From contig CABHOK010000007.1 in the NCBI GenBank assembly GCA_902168205.1, forward strand, positions 558,001-622,000: 64,000 nt of DNA. Direction: 5' to 3'. Each line of letters opens with the position of its first letter. The stretch's first letter is position 1. This document shows, in pieces, positions 35,879-45,790 of this stretch. The translations under genes and the position numbers were made by a program. Origin of the DNA: an uncultured Chitinophaga sp. GTDB lineage: Bacteria > Bacteroidota > Bacteroidia > Cytophagales > Cyclobacteriaceae. The notes below the pieces were generated by a model that was not told the DNA's origin, searched no databases, and saw only the letters and a list, made by a program, of their open reading frames with translations.

Positions 35879-37327
35879 ATGAAGAAAGTATGGCTGATCA
35901 TGTTGTTGGGTATATGCGGTAACTCCGCTCTGGCGCAACAGGGAAACGATTCGATCTTTGTTTTGCCGGATACGGCAAAGCCCGTTACCCTTGAAAACTT
36001 TTACCAATTGGTGATACGTTACCACCCGGTGGTGAAACAAACCAATTTACTTTCGGATGTAGCCAAACAGGAGATACGTTTGGCGCGTGGCAATTTTGAT
36101 CCGAAAATTGAAAGTGAATTCCTGCTGAAGCACTATAACAATACAGAATACTATCGCCTGTTTAACGGAGGTATAAAGTTTCCGACTGCCAGCCCGGTAA
36201 CTCCTGTCATTGGTGTTGAGCGGAACACCGGGGATCGTCTGAATCCGGAGCACTATATATCCGGTGAATATAATTACCAGCAGCTCTATGCGGGTATATC
36301 ATTACCATTGGGCCAGGGGTTGCTTACCGATGAACGCAGAACGGCTCTGAAGCAAGCCGAATTGTTCCGTGATATGATGGAAGCCGAACAGGTAAAACTC
36401 ATTAACAAGTTATTACTCGAAGCAGCCAAAGATTACTGGCAATGGTACTACAGTTACTATAACTATCGCCTCGCCACGCGCACAACGGCTGTTGCCGAAG
36501 AAATATTCAGAAGAGTAAGAATGAATTTTGAGGGTGGCGAACTGGCTACGATGGACACGGTTCAGGCCAATATAACCTTGCTGGAACGACAAGTAAATAT
36601 GCAGGAAGCACTGCTTGCCTTGAAGAACAGTACCATTAAGATATCAACCTATTTATGGGACAGCACGATAAACCCGGTAGACCTGTCGTTGCAGCATGCT
36701 CCGGTTGTCCCATCATCGTCTATGTTACTCTCGAAGAATATACTGGAAGAATTGATCAGTGAAGCAAAGTTGAATCACCCGGAATTACGGAAACTCAATT
36801 TGAAAATTCAGCAACTTGAACTCGACAAGCGACTTGCCTCGGAGTATATGAAACCGCGTCTCAACGTCTCATATTATATGCTGAACCAGCCTTTTACTCC
36901 CGAAGGTACCAGCAACTCGTTTGTGCTGGACGACAACTATAAACTCGGCATTGACTTCTCTATACCTATATTTCTGAGAAAAGAACGAGCGAAGGTAGCG
37001 CAGACGAGACTGAAGATCTCGAATACAACATACGATCGTGACATTACCCGCAGGCAAATCATTAACGATATACAGGCCGCGTACAATCAACTGCTCAATA
37101 ACGGAACCATCCTTCAACAGCAGCGTGCCATGGTTGATAATTATAACCGCTTAATGAGTGCCGAACTGCTAAACCTTGAAAATGGGGAGAGTGACTTATT
37201 CAAGATCAACGTTCAGCAGGAAAAACTTTTCAATGCACAATCCAAACTTATCAAGACTATTGCGGAGTATGAAAAGCAAAAGTCGGTATTATACTGGTCT
37301 GCCGGAGTAAGGCCATTGGCATTCTAA
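35879..37327 (+). CDS. TolC-family outer-membrane efflux protein
   Basis: A 482-residue protein with a signal peptide ending SALAQ. It shows the two OEP repeats of TolC channels: long helical segments (LTDERRTALKQAELFRDMMEA ... LLEAAKDYWQWYYSYYNYRLAT ... AEEIFRRVRMNFEGGELATMDTVQANITLLE, and YNQLLNNGTILQQQRAMVDNYNRLMSAELLNLENGESDLFKINVQQEKLF). The mature part starts with a Bacteroidetes-type extension. It is the last gene of the TetR-ABC-HlyD-TolC operon, 20 bases after the adaptor gene. A terminator follows at 37343. Cargo is unknown. Confidence 0.92.
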   Translation: MKKVWLIMLLGICGNSALAQQGNDSIFVLPDTAKPVTLENFYQLVIRYHPVVKQTNLLSDVAKQEIRLARGNFDPKIESEFLLKHYNNTEYYRLFNGGIKFPTASPVTPVIGVERNTGDRLNPEHYISGEYNYQQLYAGISLPLGQGLLTDERRTALKQAELFRDMMEAEQVKLINKLLLEAAKDYWQWYYSYYNYRLATRTTAVAEEIFRRVRMNFEGGELATMDTVQANITLLERQVNMQEALLALKNSTIKISTYLWDSTINPVDLSLQHAPVVPSSSMLLSKNILEELISEAKLNHPELRKLNLKIQQLELDKRLASEYMKPRLNVSYYMLNQPFTPEGTSNSFVLDDNYKLGIDFSIPIFLRKERAKVAQTRLKISNTTYDRDITRRQIINDIQAAYNQLLNNGTILQQQRAMVDNYNRLMSAELLNLENGESDLFKINVQQEKLFNAQSKLIKTIAEYEKQKSVLYWSAGVRPLAF

Positions 37328-37342
37328 ATACATGAATCATAA

Positions 37343-37376
37343 AAAAGGTCTTGCATATACCGCATGCAGGACTTTT
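37343..37376. terminator. Bidirectional terminator between convergent operons
   Basis: AAAAGGTCTTGCAT and ATGCAGGACTTTT form a long stem with one G-T pair; A/T-runs flank both sides. It lies between the tolC-type gene (ends 37327) and the esterase gene (ends 37395). Confidence 0.85.
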
Positions 37377-37394
37377 GCTATATATAGCGACCGG

Positions 37395-39053
37395 TCAGAG
37401 AACGCGATCAGGCGTTAGCGACAACAGTTCTTTGTCGTGGTGATACTTCTCAACACACGTGTTATCAAAGATCATCGTAGCGCCATTCTGCGGAGTATAT
37501 TTCTGCCAGGTTGGTAAACCTTTGTGGTTCGGATTTCCGCCGCGGGCAAAATTAATCCACGCCTGACTCACTTTATCTGCGAGTGTATGGGCTTCCTTCC
37601 CTCCACCGGTCATTTCTTCGCAGCGCGCTATATTATCAAACACGAACGGAATTTCGATGCAATGAATAGCTTTATAGTTTCCGTTCATTACCGGAGACTG
37701 CCATGCGAAGAGGTACATATATACCGGGGCAGCTCCGCCTGCAGTTTTCAGATCGGCCATGCGGATAGCACTTCTCCGAAACAGGTCATCCACATCGATC
37801 AGGTCACTTGGCTTCTTATCAGCCGGGTATGCCGTTTTAACGGCCTCGATATACGCATCCGTTTTATCCCCCAGTTGCTTCTGTAAAAAGCTCTTCATGT
37901 CGTCAGCAGTGCCTTGTCTCAATTCCGGCATACGCAGCGAATTCATAAACTCATTCTTCGTAGACCCGATCATCAACGGTATATTTGCTGACAACGCTTT
38001 GGCCTGTGCGTCCGATGGCTGGTATGGAAGAAATGTACCATCGAGACACGGTCCCCAGGTTAGCCCGAATACTCCGGCACTTTTTCCTTCTGCTCTCAGT
38101 TCGTCATTTACTTTAGCGAGTGCCTTCTTGGCAGCCGCGGCAAGAAGCGTGAACGGTACTTTCTGAAGTGAATCAACCTGCGATGGTTGTAGTTTAAACT
38201 CTGCCATTACCGCAGCGGCAACACGGGTCGTAACAGCTTTGTCTTGAAAATTTAGTCCGAGGCCACCGCTTTGAATAATTGCCTTGTGAAAAAGTCCTTT
38301 GGCCGATGGTGCATTAAGCAACGTATTTACCTTACCACCACCACCGGATTGTCCGAAGATGGTAACGTTCGAAGGATCGCCACCGAAGTTCGCTATATTT
38401 GCTTTTACCCACTCGAGTGAAGCTACTATATCCATGATGCTGACGTTGGGTGACGCGCTATATTTCTGACCGTATGCCGACAGATTCAAAAAGCCAAGAA
38501 CATTAAGCCGATGGTTGATGGATACAATGACCACGTCACCCTTTCGCGAAAGGTTCTCGCCATCATACGAAGGCAACTCCTGTGAAGAACCGGCCGTGTG
38601 TCCTCCTCCGTGCAACCATACCAGCACCGGTCGCTTCTTGGTATCAGTTGCCGAAGCTATACCGGGACTCCAGATGTTGAGTCGCAGGCAATCTTCGTTG
38701 GGATATCCCCAGTCGTGGTGAAATACAAATTCAACTTCATCGTTCACGCCCGTTGTAGGGTCAATCAACGGACATACGGGACCGTACGTCAGTGAACTTC
38801 GTACGTCCTGCCAGGCATCGGGTTTAGTCGGTGCCATGAAGCGCTCGGCCTTTGCATACGGAATACCCTTATAGGTATATATACCGTTGTGAATATAACC
38901 TCTCACTTTTCCATAAGTCGTTTGAGCCACAGCTATATCTCTGCCTGTAACCAGTGGCAGGCTTCCCGCAGTGGCTGGTGTTTTCTGACCATATAAAAGC
39001 GAAACGCTAAGCGCAATAAGTGCTAACACGAATAGAGTTTTCCGGATTTTCAT
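37395..39053 (-). CDS. Carboxylesterase type B (secreted)
   Basis: A 552-residue alpha/beta-hydrolase. A signal peptide ends near LLYGQ. The oxyanion-hole region is VWLHGGGHTAGSSQELPSYDG; the nucleophile is Ser236 in FGQSGGGGKVN; the acid/His region includes the Glu in IGSTKNEFMN and His464 in AIHCIEIPFVFDN. The C-terminal WINFARGGNPNHKGLPTWQKYTPQ is typical of the COesterase family. It should hydrolyse esters of alcohols or sugars in the periplasm. The upstream region shared with the divergent stress-protein gene holds a strong inverted repeat at 39135-39202. Confidence 0.92.
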   Translation of the reverse strand: MKIRKTLFVLALIALSVSLLYGQKTPATAGSLPLVTGRDIAVAQTTYGKVRGYIHNGIYTYKGIPYAKAERFMAPTKPDAWQDVRSSLTYGPVCPLIDPTTGVNDEVEFVFHHDWGYPNEDCLRLNIWSPGIASATDTKKRPVLVWLHGGGHTAGSSQELPSYDGENLSRKGDVVIVSINHRLNVLGFLNLSAYGQKYSASPNVSIMDIVASLEWVKANIANFGGDPSNVTIFGQSGGGGKVNTLLNAPSAKGLFHKAIIQSGGLGLNFQDKAVTTRVAAAVMAEFKLQPSQVDSLQKVPFTLLAAAAKKALAKVNDELRAEGKSAGVFGLTWGPCLDGTFLPYQPSDAQAKALSANIPLMIGSTKNEFMNSLRMPELRQGTADDMKSFLQKQLGDKTDAYIEAVKTAYPADKKPSDLIDVDDLFRRSAIRMADLKTAGGAAPVYMYLFAWQSPVMNGNYKAIHCIEIPFVFDNIARCEEMTGGGKEAHTLADKVSQAWINFARGGNPNHKGLPTWQKYTPQNGATMIFDNTCVEKYHHDKELLSLTPDRVL

Positions 39054-39374
39054 GGCGGATGGTATAAGGGTTATGGATATTTCGGTATATCAATAATACA
39101 CAATCGTCTCATTATGTCAAAATTACACAATGAGAACAGCAGGCCCGGAGTCTTATGAAGATATAGCGCGGGCTCGTAGTGAAGGCAATTGGGCCTGTTG
39201 TTATTATAATGACATTTTAATCATCCGCCAGCATGGCCCGGTTTTGTAAGTTGTACCTTACCGAACGTTTTACCCCCTGTTACAAAACGGGGTCACTGAT
39301 ATTTATCAGAAATCAAAAATGATGTAAGTCGTTTTAAAGAGAATCAGCGCACTATACATTCGAAAAAAACAATT
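39054..39374. other. Divergent intergenic region with a strong inverted repeat
   Basis: About 320 bases between the esterase gene (minus) and the universal stress gene (plus). It must hold both promoters. I see no gene. The inverted repeat at 39135-39202 is the main feature; ACCCC...GGGGT near 39280 is a weaker one. Confidence 0.5.
39135..39202. repeat. Long-stem inverted repeat AACAGCAGGCCC / GGGCCTGTTGTT
   Basis: Arms 39135-39146 and 39191-39202 pair over 12 bases with one G-T, around a 44-base loop that itself contains a GCGCGGGCTCG segment. It lies between divergent genes. It could be a structured leader or a protein-binding element; I do not recognise a riboswitch. Confidence 0.55.
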
Positions 39375-40208
39375 ATGAAGCGAATACTTGTTCCTTGCGA
39401 TTTTTCTTCTCCGGCCCGGGAAGCTTACAAGCTTGCCGCGAACATCGCAGCTAAAAATAATGGTGAGGTGTTATTACTGCACGTTATCAATATACCAGTG
39501 GTTTACGATCCGGGGCTTGGAGGCCTGCCCTATACGGATCCTACATTGCTGGAGGACCTGGAAGCGGCAGGTATTAAAAATTTTGAGACTTTGCTGGCAG
39601 ATGAAACTATACCCGCCATTCGCTCTTCCTATCAAATAACCAATGGCGATATTCTTTCTTCCATCCTGGAATATAGCGAAGACAAGAATATAGATCTCAT
39701 CGTTATGGGTACATCCGGCTCCAGCGGCCTTGCCGAAATCTTCATTGGTTCTACTACGGAAAAAGTGGTGCGGCATGCACAGGTTCCGGTACTCGCTGTA
39801 CGACAGGCTCCAGCCATCGATACTATTAAAAATATACTTTTACCCAGTACGCTTTCGCCTGAACATGCAAACTTCATGAACAAGGTAAAAGAAGTACAGG
39901 ATTTCTTTCAGGCTACTTTACACGTTCTGCTGATCAACACACCGTCCCGTTTCAGAAATCATGCAGAAGCAAATGAAGCGCTGGAAGCTTTTGCCACACG
40001 CTACCAGTTAAAAAACTATACGACACACCTGAGCAATTATAGCAGCGAAGCAGATGGAATCATTGATTACGCGAACGAGGAGCAGGTTGACCTGGTGCTC
40101 ATGGGTACGCATGCACGAACCGGACTTGCACACGTGTTCAACGGAAGCATTACTGAGCGTGTTGTTAATCGCATTCAGTATCCTGTGTGGACGTGTCACC
40201 TTCAATAA
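39375..40208 (+). CDS. Tandem universal stress protein (UspA fold)
   Basis: A 277-residue protein with two UspA domains. The first (1-145) opens KRILVPCDFSSPAREAYKLAANIA and ends with the ATP-type motif MGTSGSSGLAEIFIGSTTEKVVRHAQVPVLAVR. The second (about 155-277) ends MGTHARTGLAHVFNGSITERVVNRIQYPVW. Both keep the G-x2-G-x9-G-S/T pattern linked to ATP binding. Such tandem proteins respond to stress, starvation or low oxygen. Monocistronic as far as can be seen. Cytoplasmic. Confidence 0.92.
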   Translation: MKRILVPCDFSSPAREAYKLAANIAAKNNGEVLLLHVINIPVVYDPGLGGLPYTDPTLLEDLEAAGIKNFETLLADETIPAIRSSYQITNGDILSSILEYSEDKNIDLIVMGTSGSSGLAEIFIGSTTEKVVRHAQVPVLAVRQAPAIDTIKNILLPSTLSPEHANFMNKVKEVQDFFQATLHVLLINTPSRFRNHAEANEALEAFATRYQLKNYTTHLSNYSSEADGIIDYANEEQVDLVLMGTHARTGLAHVFNGSITERVVNRIQYPVWTCHLQ

Positions 40209-40633
40209 CATGGCTATAGCACGTGCAGGTATGGCAGCATAGGATTTTATCCGCATTTATATATACTCCTGTTGTAAGAGAGTTTGACTTTCAATGGCAT
40301 CGGACTGGCTGCGCTATGTTTACCCGGACCAAGCCTCCTTGCATTTTAAAAGATGTTATTAAAAGAATGAAGAAGATTTGGTCATATCTTATCTTCTGGC
40401 TTCGGACAACAACCAGCGGAAGCAACATGGGACGGATAGCCCGGCAGTTGGCACGGTTATTTTTCTGAACCCTGTCGTTTAACCAGCCAATGTGACTGAT
40501 CTAACAACGAAATCATTTTCGAAAGCGCTTCGTAGTTACAAGCGATCCTATAGCTGGGGATTTTTTTCGCCATAATGGGCAATGAAAGAATCAAGCGTAC
40601 CTCCCCCACACTTTTTATTCAACTTCAACCACC
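40209..40633. other. Intergenic region, no recognised gene
   Basis: About 425 bases before the PAS kinase gene. A plus-strand frame at 40223-40468 (81 codons) has no family features. Nothing else stands out; it probably carries the kinase promoter. Confidence 0.5.
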
Positions 40634-42997
40634 ATGAAGACTGAAAACCTAACGGATTTTTCAAAAATCAGCTTAAGCACGGACGTAGCGTTAGATGCAG
40701 AGGACGACTCATTCAAGAACTATGACCTCCTTGAGGTTCTTCCTTGGGGAGCCTATATCTGCGATGCTGCCGGGATCATCCGGAAGTACAATCAAAAGGC
40801 AGTTGAACTTTGGGGACAAACACCCGGAGCGCTTCAAAATGAAGCACGCTTCAGCGGAGCGTATCGCTTGTATTCAGCAGAAGGTATATATATTCCACAT
40901 CATAAAAGTTCCGTTGCCAGCTGCCTGCAGAGCGGTATAGCGATCGAGGATCATCAATTCTATATCGAGCGTCCGGATCATTCACAGCTTTTTGTCCAGG
41001 CCAGCATCACACCGTTAAAAAATACACACGGTGATATTACCGGGGCCGTTACGTGCTTTCATGCCATTGGCGAACCGAAGAGAAGTAAATCCGAACTTCA
41101 GCGACAGGATTTCCAAGACTATGTTGACAACGTTGCTATCGGAATACACTGGGTAGATGCCAATGGAATTATCGCGTGGGCCAATACAACTGAACTGGAA
41201 ATGCTGGGCTATACCCGCGATGAATATATAGGGCATCACATTACCGAATTCCATGTGGATAACGACAAGATCACGGATATATTAAACCGGCTTTGTAATC
41301 AGGAGACGTTGACGCAGTATGAAGCTTCTCTTCGTTGTAAAGATGGAAGTATAAAGATTGTATCCATTAACTCGAATGTACTTTGGGAAAATGGCCGGTT
41401 CATTCACACCCGTTGCTTCACAACTGATATAACGGAACAGAAGCGCTCCCTGCTGGCATTGGAAGAAAGCGAGAAAAGACATCGTCAACTGATCGAAAGC
41501 TTACCGGCTTCAGTATATACCTGCGACTCAACCGGTGTTATAACAAGTTTCAATGAGTCGTCTGTGAAACTGTGGGGACGTAAACCGCAGCTCGGTACTG
41601 ACTTGTGGTGTGGCTCCTTGAAAATGTATAGTCTCGATGGTGAACTTCTATCTCCTGATTCCTGCCCGATGGCGATTGCTCTTCAGGAGGGCAAGCCGGT
41701 ATATGGAAAAGAAATTGTGATTGAGCGGCCGGATGGAACAAGGCGCCACGTACTTCCCCACCCTACACCATTCCTGGATGCTTCCGGAAAAGTTGTTGAA
41801 GCAGTTAACATGCTGGTAGATATAACCGAACTGCGGAATACCGAACTGGCCTTACAAATAAGCGAAGATCGTTTCCGGCAAGCCGCAGATTCCACACCTG
41901 TATTATTCTGGATGGCCGAGTCAAACGGAAATCGCAATTTCTTTAACCGGGCGTGGCAGGAATTTACCGGAAAAATATATCCCGCCACAGAAAGCGACTG
42001 GAAGAGAAGTATACATACGCAAGATATCAGCCAATACCTGATGATCTATAGTCGGGCGTTCGATAAGCGCGAAGAATATAAAATTGAATATCGCCTGCGA
42101 AGAAATGATGGTATATACCGGTGGATACTGGAGCATGGCATTCCCTGGTATACTTCAGACGGAACTTTTGAAGGTTATTTAGGTTCGTGCGTAGACATCG
42201 AAGAAAAGAAAATGATGACGGATGCGCTCGAGAAAGAAGTTGAAAAAAGGACACGTCAGCTCAAGCAAGCCAATCATAAACTACAGCGGTATAACGAGCA
42301 ACTGGAGCAATTTACCTACGCGGCCAGTCATGATATGAAGGAACCGCTCCGTAAAATATTTTTCTTCAATAACTATCTCTACGAATCACTAAAGGATCTT
42401 AAACCAAAAGAAAAAGATTTCCTGGAGCGCTCGGTTACTGCTACCAAACGCATGCAGATATTGATCGATGATCTGCTGGTATATGCTACAACAGCATCTA
42501 CTATTCCCAATCTCGAATGGGTATCATTGGACAAGGTTGTGAAGGATGTGGTTGATGCGCACGAAGTAACCATTGAAGACAAGAACGCACATATTAAATT
42601 TGATGTCCTCCCGGAGATACTGGGAGTACCGTTTCAGATCAACCAGTTGTTCGATAACATTATTGGCAATGCTCTGAAATATAGTCATCAGCAACGCGCT
42701 CCGCATATTGTTATCAGCTATGAAAGTATACCGGGTTCTGCGTTGGACATGGATGAAGCTGACGTGCATACGCTATACCATAAGATTACTATTACAGACA
42801 ATGGCATTGGCTTTAAGCCGGAGTACGCTACACAAGTCTTTAACCTGTTTCACCGTCTGCACGGACGGTCTGAGTATTCTGGCTCCGGTATAGGACTGGC
42901 TATATGTAAAAAGATTATTCAGAACCACCAGGGCTTCATCACAGCAACCGGCCGCGTTAATGAAGGTGCTTCCTTTGAGATTTACCTGCCCCGGTAA
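40634..42997 (+). CDS. Multi-PAS sensor histidine kinase
   Basis: A 787-residue soluble kinase. PAS domains lie at about 30-150 (LPWGAYICDAAGIIRKYNQKAVELWG), 155-275 (ANTTELEMLGYTRDEYIGHHI), 285-405 (LPASVYTCDSTGVITSFNESSVKLWG) and 410-535 (PAC part WILEHGIPWYTSDGTFEGYLGSCVDIEE). A coiled coil then leads to HisKA with His566 (YAASHDMKEPLRKI). The HATPase_c domain has DNIIGNALKYS, DNGIGFKPEYA, FHRLHGRSEYSGSGIGLAICKK. It is built like the kinase at 964-3381 but divergent in sequence, and has no adjacent response regulator. The signal is unknown; PAS 1 and 3 are similar to each other, suggesting internal duplication. Confidence 0.9.
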   Translation: MKTENLTDFSKISLSTDVALDAEDDSFKNYDLLEVLPWGAYICDAAGIIRKYNQKAVELWGQTPGALQNEARFSGAYRLYSAEGIYIPHHKSSVASCLQSGIAIEDHQFYIERPDHSQLFVQASITPLKNTHGDITGAVTCFHAIGEPKRSKSELQRQDFQDYVDNVAIGIHWVDANGIIAWANTTELEMLGYTRDEYIGHHITEFHVDNDKITDILNRLCNQETLTQYEASLRCKDGSIKIVSINSNVLWENGRFIHTRCFTTDITEQKRSLLALEESEKRHRQLIESLPASVYTCDSTGVITSFNESSVKLWGRKPQLGTDLWCGSLKMYSLDGELLSPDSCPMAIALQEGKPVYGKEIVIERPDGTRRHVLPHPTPFLDASGKVVEAVNMLVDITELRNTELALQISEDRFRQAADSTPVLFWMAESNGNRNFFNRAWQEFTGKIYPATESDWKRSIHTQDISQYLMIYSRAFDKREEYKIEYRLRRNDGIYRWILEHGIPWYTSDGTFEGYLGSCVDIEEKKMMTDALEKEVEKRTRQLKQANHKLQRYNEQLEQFTYAASHDMKEPLRKIFFFNNYLYESLKDLKPKEKDFLERSVTATKRMQILIDDLLVYATTASTIPNLEWVSLDKVVKDVVDAHEVTIEDKNAHIKFDVLPEILGVPFQINQLFDNIIGNALKYSHQQRAPHIVISYESIPGSALDMDEADVHTLYHKITITDNGIGFKPEYATQVFNLFHRLHGRSEYSGSGIGLAICKKIIQNHQGFITATGRVNEGASFEIYLPR

Positions 42998-43024
42998 AAT
43001 CCAACACATCCTAAGTATATACTA

Positions 43025-43059
43025 TAAAAAAGCCCAGGCATCATCCTGATACCTGGGTT
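43025..43059. terminator. Bidirectional terminator between the kinase and the EEP enzyme genes
   Basis: AAGCCCAGGCATCA pairs with TGATACCTGGGTT (one bulge and a G-T), followed on the minus strand by TTTTTT. It ends the minus-strand SusCD-EEP transcript and possibly the plus-strand kinase transcript. Confidence 0.85.
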
Positions 43060-43070
43060 CGATGTTCGAA

Positions 43071-43922
43071 TTACCGTTTACCTTTCGCTGCCGTATATTT
43101 TACTTCTATCATTACTGGAAAATGATCGGATGGAAATTTACCACTATAAGTATCCGTTAGTATACCGTATCGTTTTACTTCAAACGCGGCTGCCAGGAAG
43201 ATGTGATCAATTCTGCGATCTGTCTTGGTGGTAATATCAAAGCTGTTGAATGTACCGTTGGGAGTGAGTTTAATGGGCGCTATGGTAAAAGCATCCTTCA
43301 TCATGCCAGACGTATTCAGCAACGTATAGCTTTCATTGAACTGATCTACGTTGAAATCACCCGTAAGCACAACGGGAGCACTACCCGCTATACTCTTTAT
43401 CTTGTTCAGAATAAGTTGCGCGCTTTGCTTGCGGGCCTCCACGCCCCGGTGATCGAAGTGTGTGTTGAACAAAAAGAATTTCAACCCGCTTTTGCGATCT
43501 TCAAATTCACCCCACGAACAAATGCGAGGCAGCGCAGCATCCCATCCTTTATTAGGCTTGTCTGTTGTCTCCGATAGCCAGAACGTACCTTTCTGCAGCA
43601 GTTTGAATTTGTCGGTCTTGAAATATATAGGCGAAAACTCACCTTTCTTGTCACCGTCATCACGACCTATACCGATATAGTCGTAACCGGGCAGCTGGCG
43701 CGATAAATCTTCACGCTGGTTGTTGAGCACTTCCTGTGCTCCGAATATATCGAAGTCGTAGAAGTTAACCATCTGCACAATTATCGGCAACCGGTCTTTC
43801 CACGCATTGAGACTATCACCTTTGTTATCATAACGCACATTGTAGGTTGCAATGCGATACGTTTGTGCGTATACCATACCCGTTGCAAACAGCAAGATCA
43901 GGCAAATACTTAGTTTTTTCAT
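43071..43922 (-). CDS. Endonuclease/exonuclease/phosphatase-fold enzyme, secreted
   Basis: The ATG at 43922 (MKKLSICLILLFATGMVYAQ) gives a 283-residue product with a signal peptide; nearby upstream ATGs only lengthen it. EEP-fold motifs are clear: RIATYNVRYDN (metal Asn), FGAQEVLNNQ (metal Glu), FLFNTHFDHRG (catalytic His), VLTGDFNVDQFN (Asp/Asn pair), and a C-terminal SDHFPVMIEVKY (Asp-His). These are phosphodiesterases such as sphingomyelinase, inositol phosphatase or DNase-like enzymes. It lies directly downstream of SusD on the same strand, so its substrate is probably what this SusCD pair imports; a phospholipid or sugar phosphate is plausible. Confidence 0.9.
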   Translation of the reverse strand: MKKLSICLILLFATGMVYAQTYRIATYNVRYDNKGDSLNAWKDRLPIIVQMVNFYDFDIFGAQEVLNNQREDLSRQLPGYDYIGIGRDDGDKKGEFSPIYFKTDKFKLLQKGTFWLSETTDKPNKGWDAALPRICSWGEFEDRKSGLKFFLFNTHFDHRGVEARKQSAQLILNKIKSIAGSAPVVLTGDFNVDQFNESYTLLNTSGMMKDAFTIAPIKLTPNGTFNSFDITTKTDRRIDHIFLAAAFEVKRYGILTDTYSGKFPSDHFPVMIEVKYTAAKGKR

Positions 43923-43998
43923 TCTTCTCATCATTGTATATACATATATAGCAGGAACACCGTTTATCATGGGCGGTGCTCCTGCATTTTTCTCTATA

Positions 43999-45756
43999 TT
44001 ATTCCCAGCCTGGATTCTGTCCTAAGGCAGGGTTCATCAGGCGATCGTTCTCGGGGATCGGATACAGGTAATTTTTCTCATCCCACTTCCGTGGAATGTT
44101 GGCAAGCCAGGTTATTTCACCAGACGTTGTATTGGACAATCGCTGCGGGTTAACACCTGCGCTGATAGTGGGTGCTACATTTACATACGTTACACCCGGC
44201 AGCGGATTCTGTGGTGCTGTTATATAGAAGCATACATCCATCTTGCCATCTTCGTTCAGATCAAGTGGTTGATCGAGAGCCGGTACATAGAAGCCATTCC
44301 ATAGTTGCTCCAGCAGATCACCACGCTTCCAGCGAACGAGGTCATAAAAACGAAATCCTTCCAACACCAATTCAATACCACGCTCCCTTCGTATCTCCAG
44401 AATTACCGGATCGGCAATATCCGGAAAATAGTTACGCTGCAAATATGAGTCTACAACGGTAGGCATACTGGACGTACCAGCGGTTATCCCAGCACGTTTG
44501 CGTAACGTTCCGATGGTCTTCGTCCAATCGGCATCGCTCAGTGTACCAAGCTCAGCTTTCGCTTCAGCATAGTTCAATAACACTTCCGCATACCGAATAA
44601 TGGAGATCGAGTTATCGTTACGACTGCCACCATCATAATAGGTATCATCAAGACACCACTTGATGGGTTGATAGCCGGTATAGGTATAAGAAAATACAGG
44701 AGGTGCTACTTCCGTTACTCCGGCATTGGTACGTTTATAGTCGCCCATGCGAATGGTTTGCTTCAAACGCAGATCACGATTTTTTACTTCCTGCGGAAAC
44801 GTCATCGTTTCATAACCGGCATTATCGGTAAACGGAGTTCCATCTATATTCAGGTATGTATTGATAAACATACGCGTAAAGCTGAGCCGCGGTCCATAGG
44901 TAGCACTGGTCCACCACCAGTTGGCGTCATTATAAACACTCAGAGTCGGATCGCACAACGCAGCCAGCATAACTTCTCCTCCTACAGGAGTTTTAGACGT
45001 AAATAGTTGTCGGTAAGACTTCCCTGCACCTCCGCCTTCGCTAATGCTAAAGCCTGATTCTGTCATCACTACATCCGCTGCTTCTGCTGATTCATTCAAC
45101 CATTTCTCTGAGCCATCAATAGCATGATACTTCCGGAACGTGCCCTCAAACAAACATACACGTGACTTAAAGGCGTATGCAACATATTTTGTTATGAGAC
45201 TTCTTGTATTGTCGGTAACGGTACGGATATTAGTCGTAGCATAATCGAGATCAGCCAACACCGAATCCATTACCAATACACGCGAATCACGACCGGCAAA
45301 TAATTGAGGATCGTTTACATCCATGGTCTTGCCAATCCACGGCACATCACCAAAACGTTTTACTTTATCAAAATAAAACCACGCGCGGAAGAAACGGGCA
45401 AGTCCTATATAGTGACGCTTTACATCGGGTGCTATATTTGGATAGTTACAGTTCTCGATAAAGTAATTCAGATTGCGCAAATCTCTCCAGTCCCAACCGG
45501 AGCTTTGACGTGGACCGAACGCACCTTCGCGAATGTAGTCAGGCACCTGGCTCCGGGCACCGAAATCAGAAATCTCATCTGCACGGTGTATATTGTTAGC
45601 AGTCGGCAAAATCGAATAAAAAGAATTGGCGTAGAGCTCCAGCCCTTTCTCGCTTCCGAAAACAGCGTCTTTGGAAGTTGTGGATTCAGGAGTCTGCTCC
45701 AGGTCGCAGCTTGCCAGCAACGCAGCCAACAGCAGCAACAGACTATATTTTTTCAT
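43999..45756 (-). CDS. SusD/RagB-family nutrient-binding lipoprotein
   Basis: A lipoprotein: MKKYSLLLLLAALLASC is the signal peptide with the lipobox cysteine at about residue 17, near the outer-membrane surface; an upstream ATG adds two residues. Family markers are the opening TPESTTSKDAVFGSEKGLELYANSFYS, then RFFRAWFYFDKVKRFGDVPWIG (the SusD TPR-like motif), and the C-terminal YAEVLLNYAEAKAELG, RRERGIELVLEGFRFYDLVRWKRGDL and YLYPIPENDRLMNPALGQNPGW. SusD caps the SusC barrel and captures the ligand. Stop is 28 bases upstream of the EEP gene and the gene follows susC by 35 bases, so all three form one operon. Confidence 0.95.
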   Translation of the reverse strand: MKKYSLLLLLAALLASCDLEQTPESTTSKDAVFGSEKGLELYANSFYSILPTANNIHRADEISDFGARSQVPDYIREGAFGPRQSSGWDWRDLRNLNYFIENCNYPNIAPDVKRHYIGLARFFRAWFYFDKVKRFGDVPWIGKTMDVNDPQLFAGRDSRVLVMDSVLADLDYATTNIRTVTDNTRSLITKYVAYAFKSRVCLFEGTFRKYHAIDGSEKWLNESAEAADVVMTESGFSISEGGGAGKSYRQLFTSKTPVGGEVMLAALCDPTLSVYNDANWWWTSATYGPRLSFTRMFINTYLNIDGTPFTDNAGYETMTFPQEVKNRDLRLKQTIRMGDYKRTNAGVTEVAPPVFSYTYTGYQPIKWCLDDTYYDGGSRNDNSISIIRYAEVLLNYAEAKAELGTLSDADWTKTIGTLRKRAGITAGTSSMPTVVDSYLQRNYFPDIADPVILEIRRERGIELVLEGFRFYDLVRWKRGDLLEQLWNGFYVPALDQPLDLNEDGKMDVCFYITAPQNPLPGVTYVNVAPTISAGVNPQRLSNTTSGEITWLANIPRKWDEKNYLYPIPENDRLMNPALGQNPGWE

Positions 45757-45790
45757 ATACATGATCTGTTAAATCGGATGAATGATCGAA

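Noticed and set aside
40223-40468. 81-codon plus-strand frame after the universal stress gene
   Set aside because: No family features and many rare, mixed residues; likely chance.
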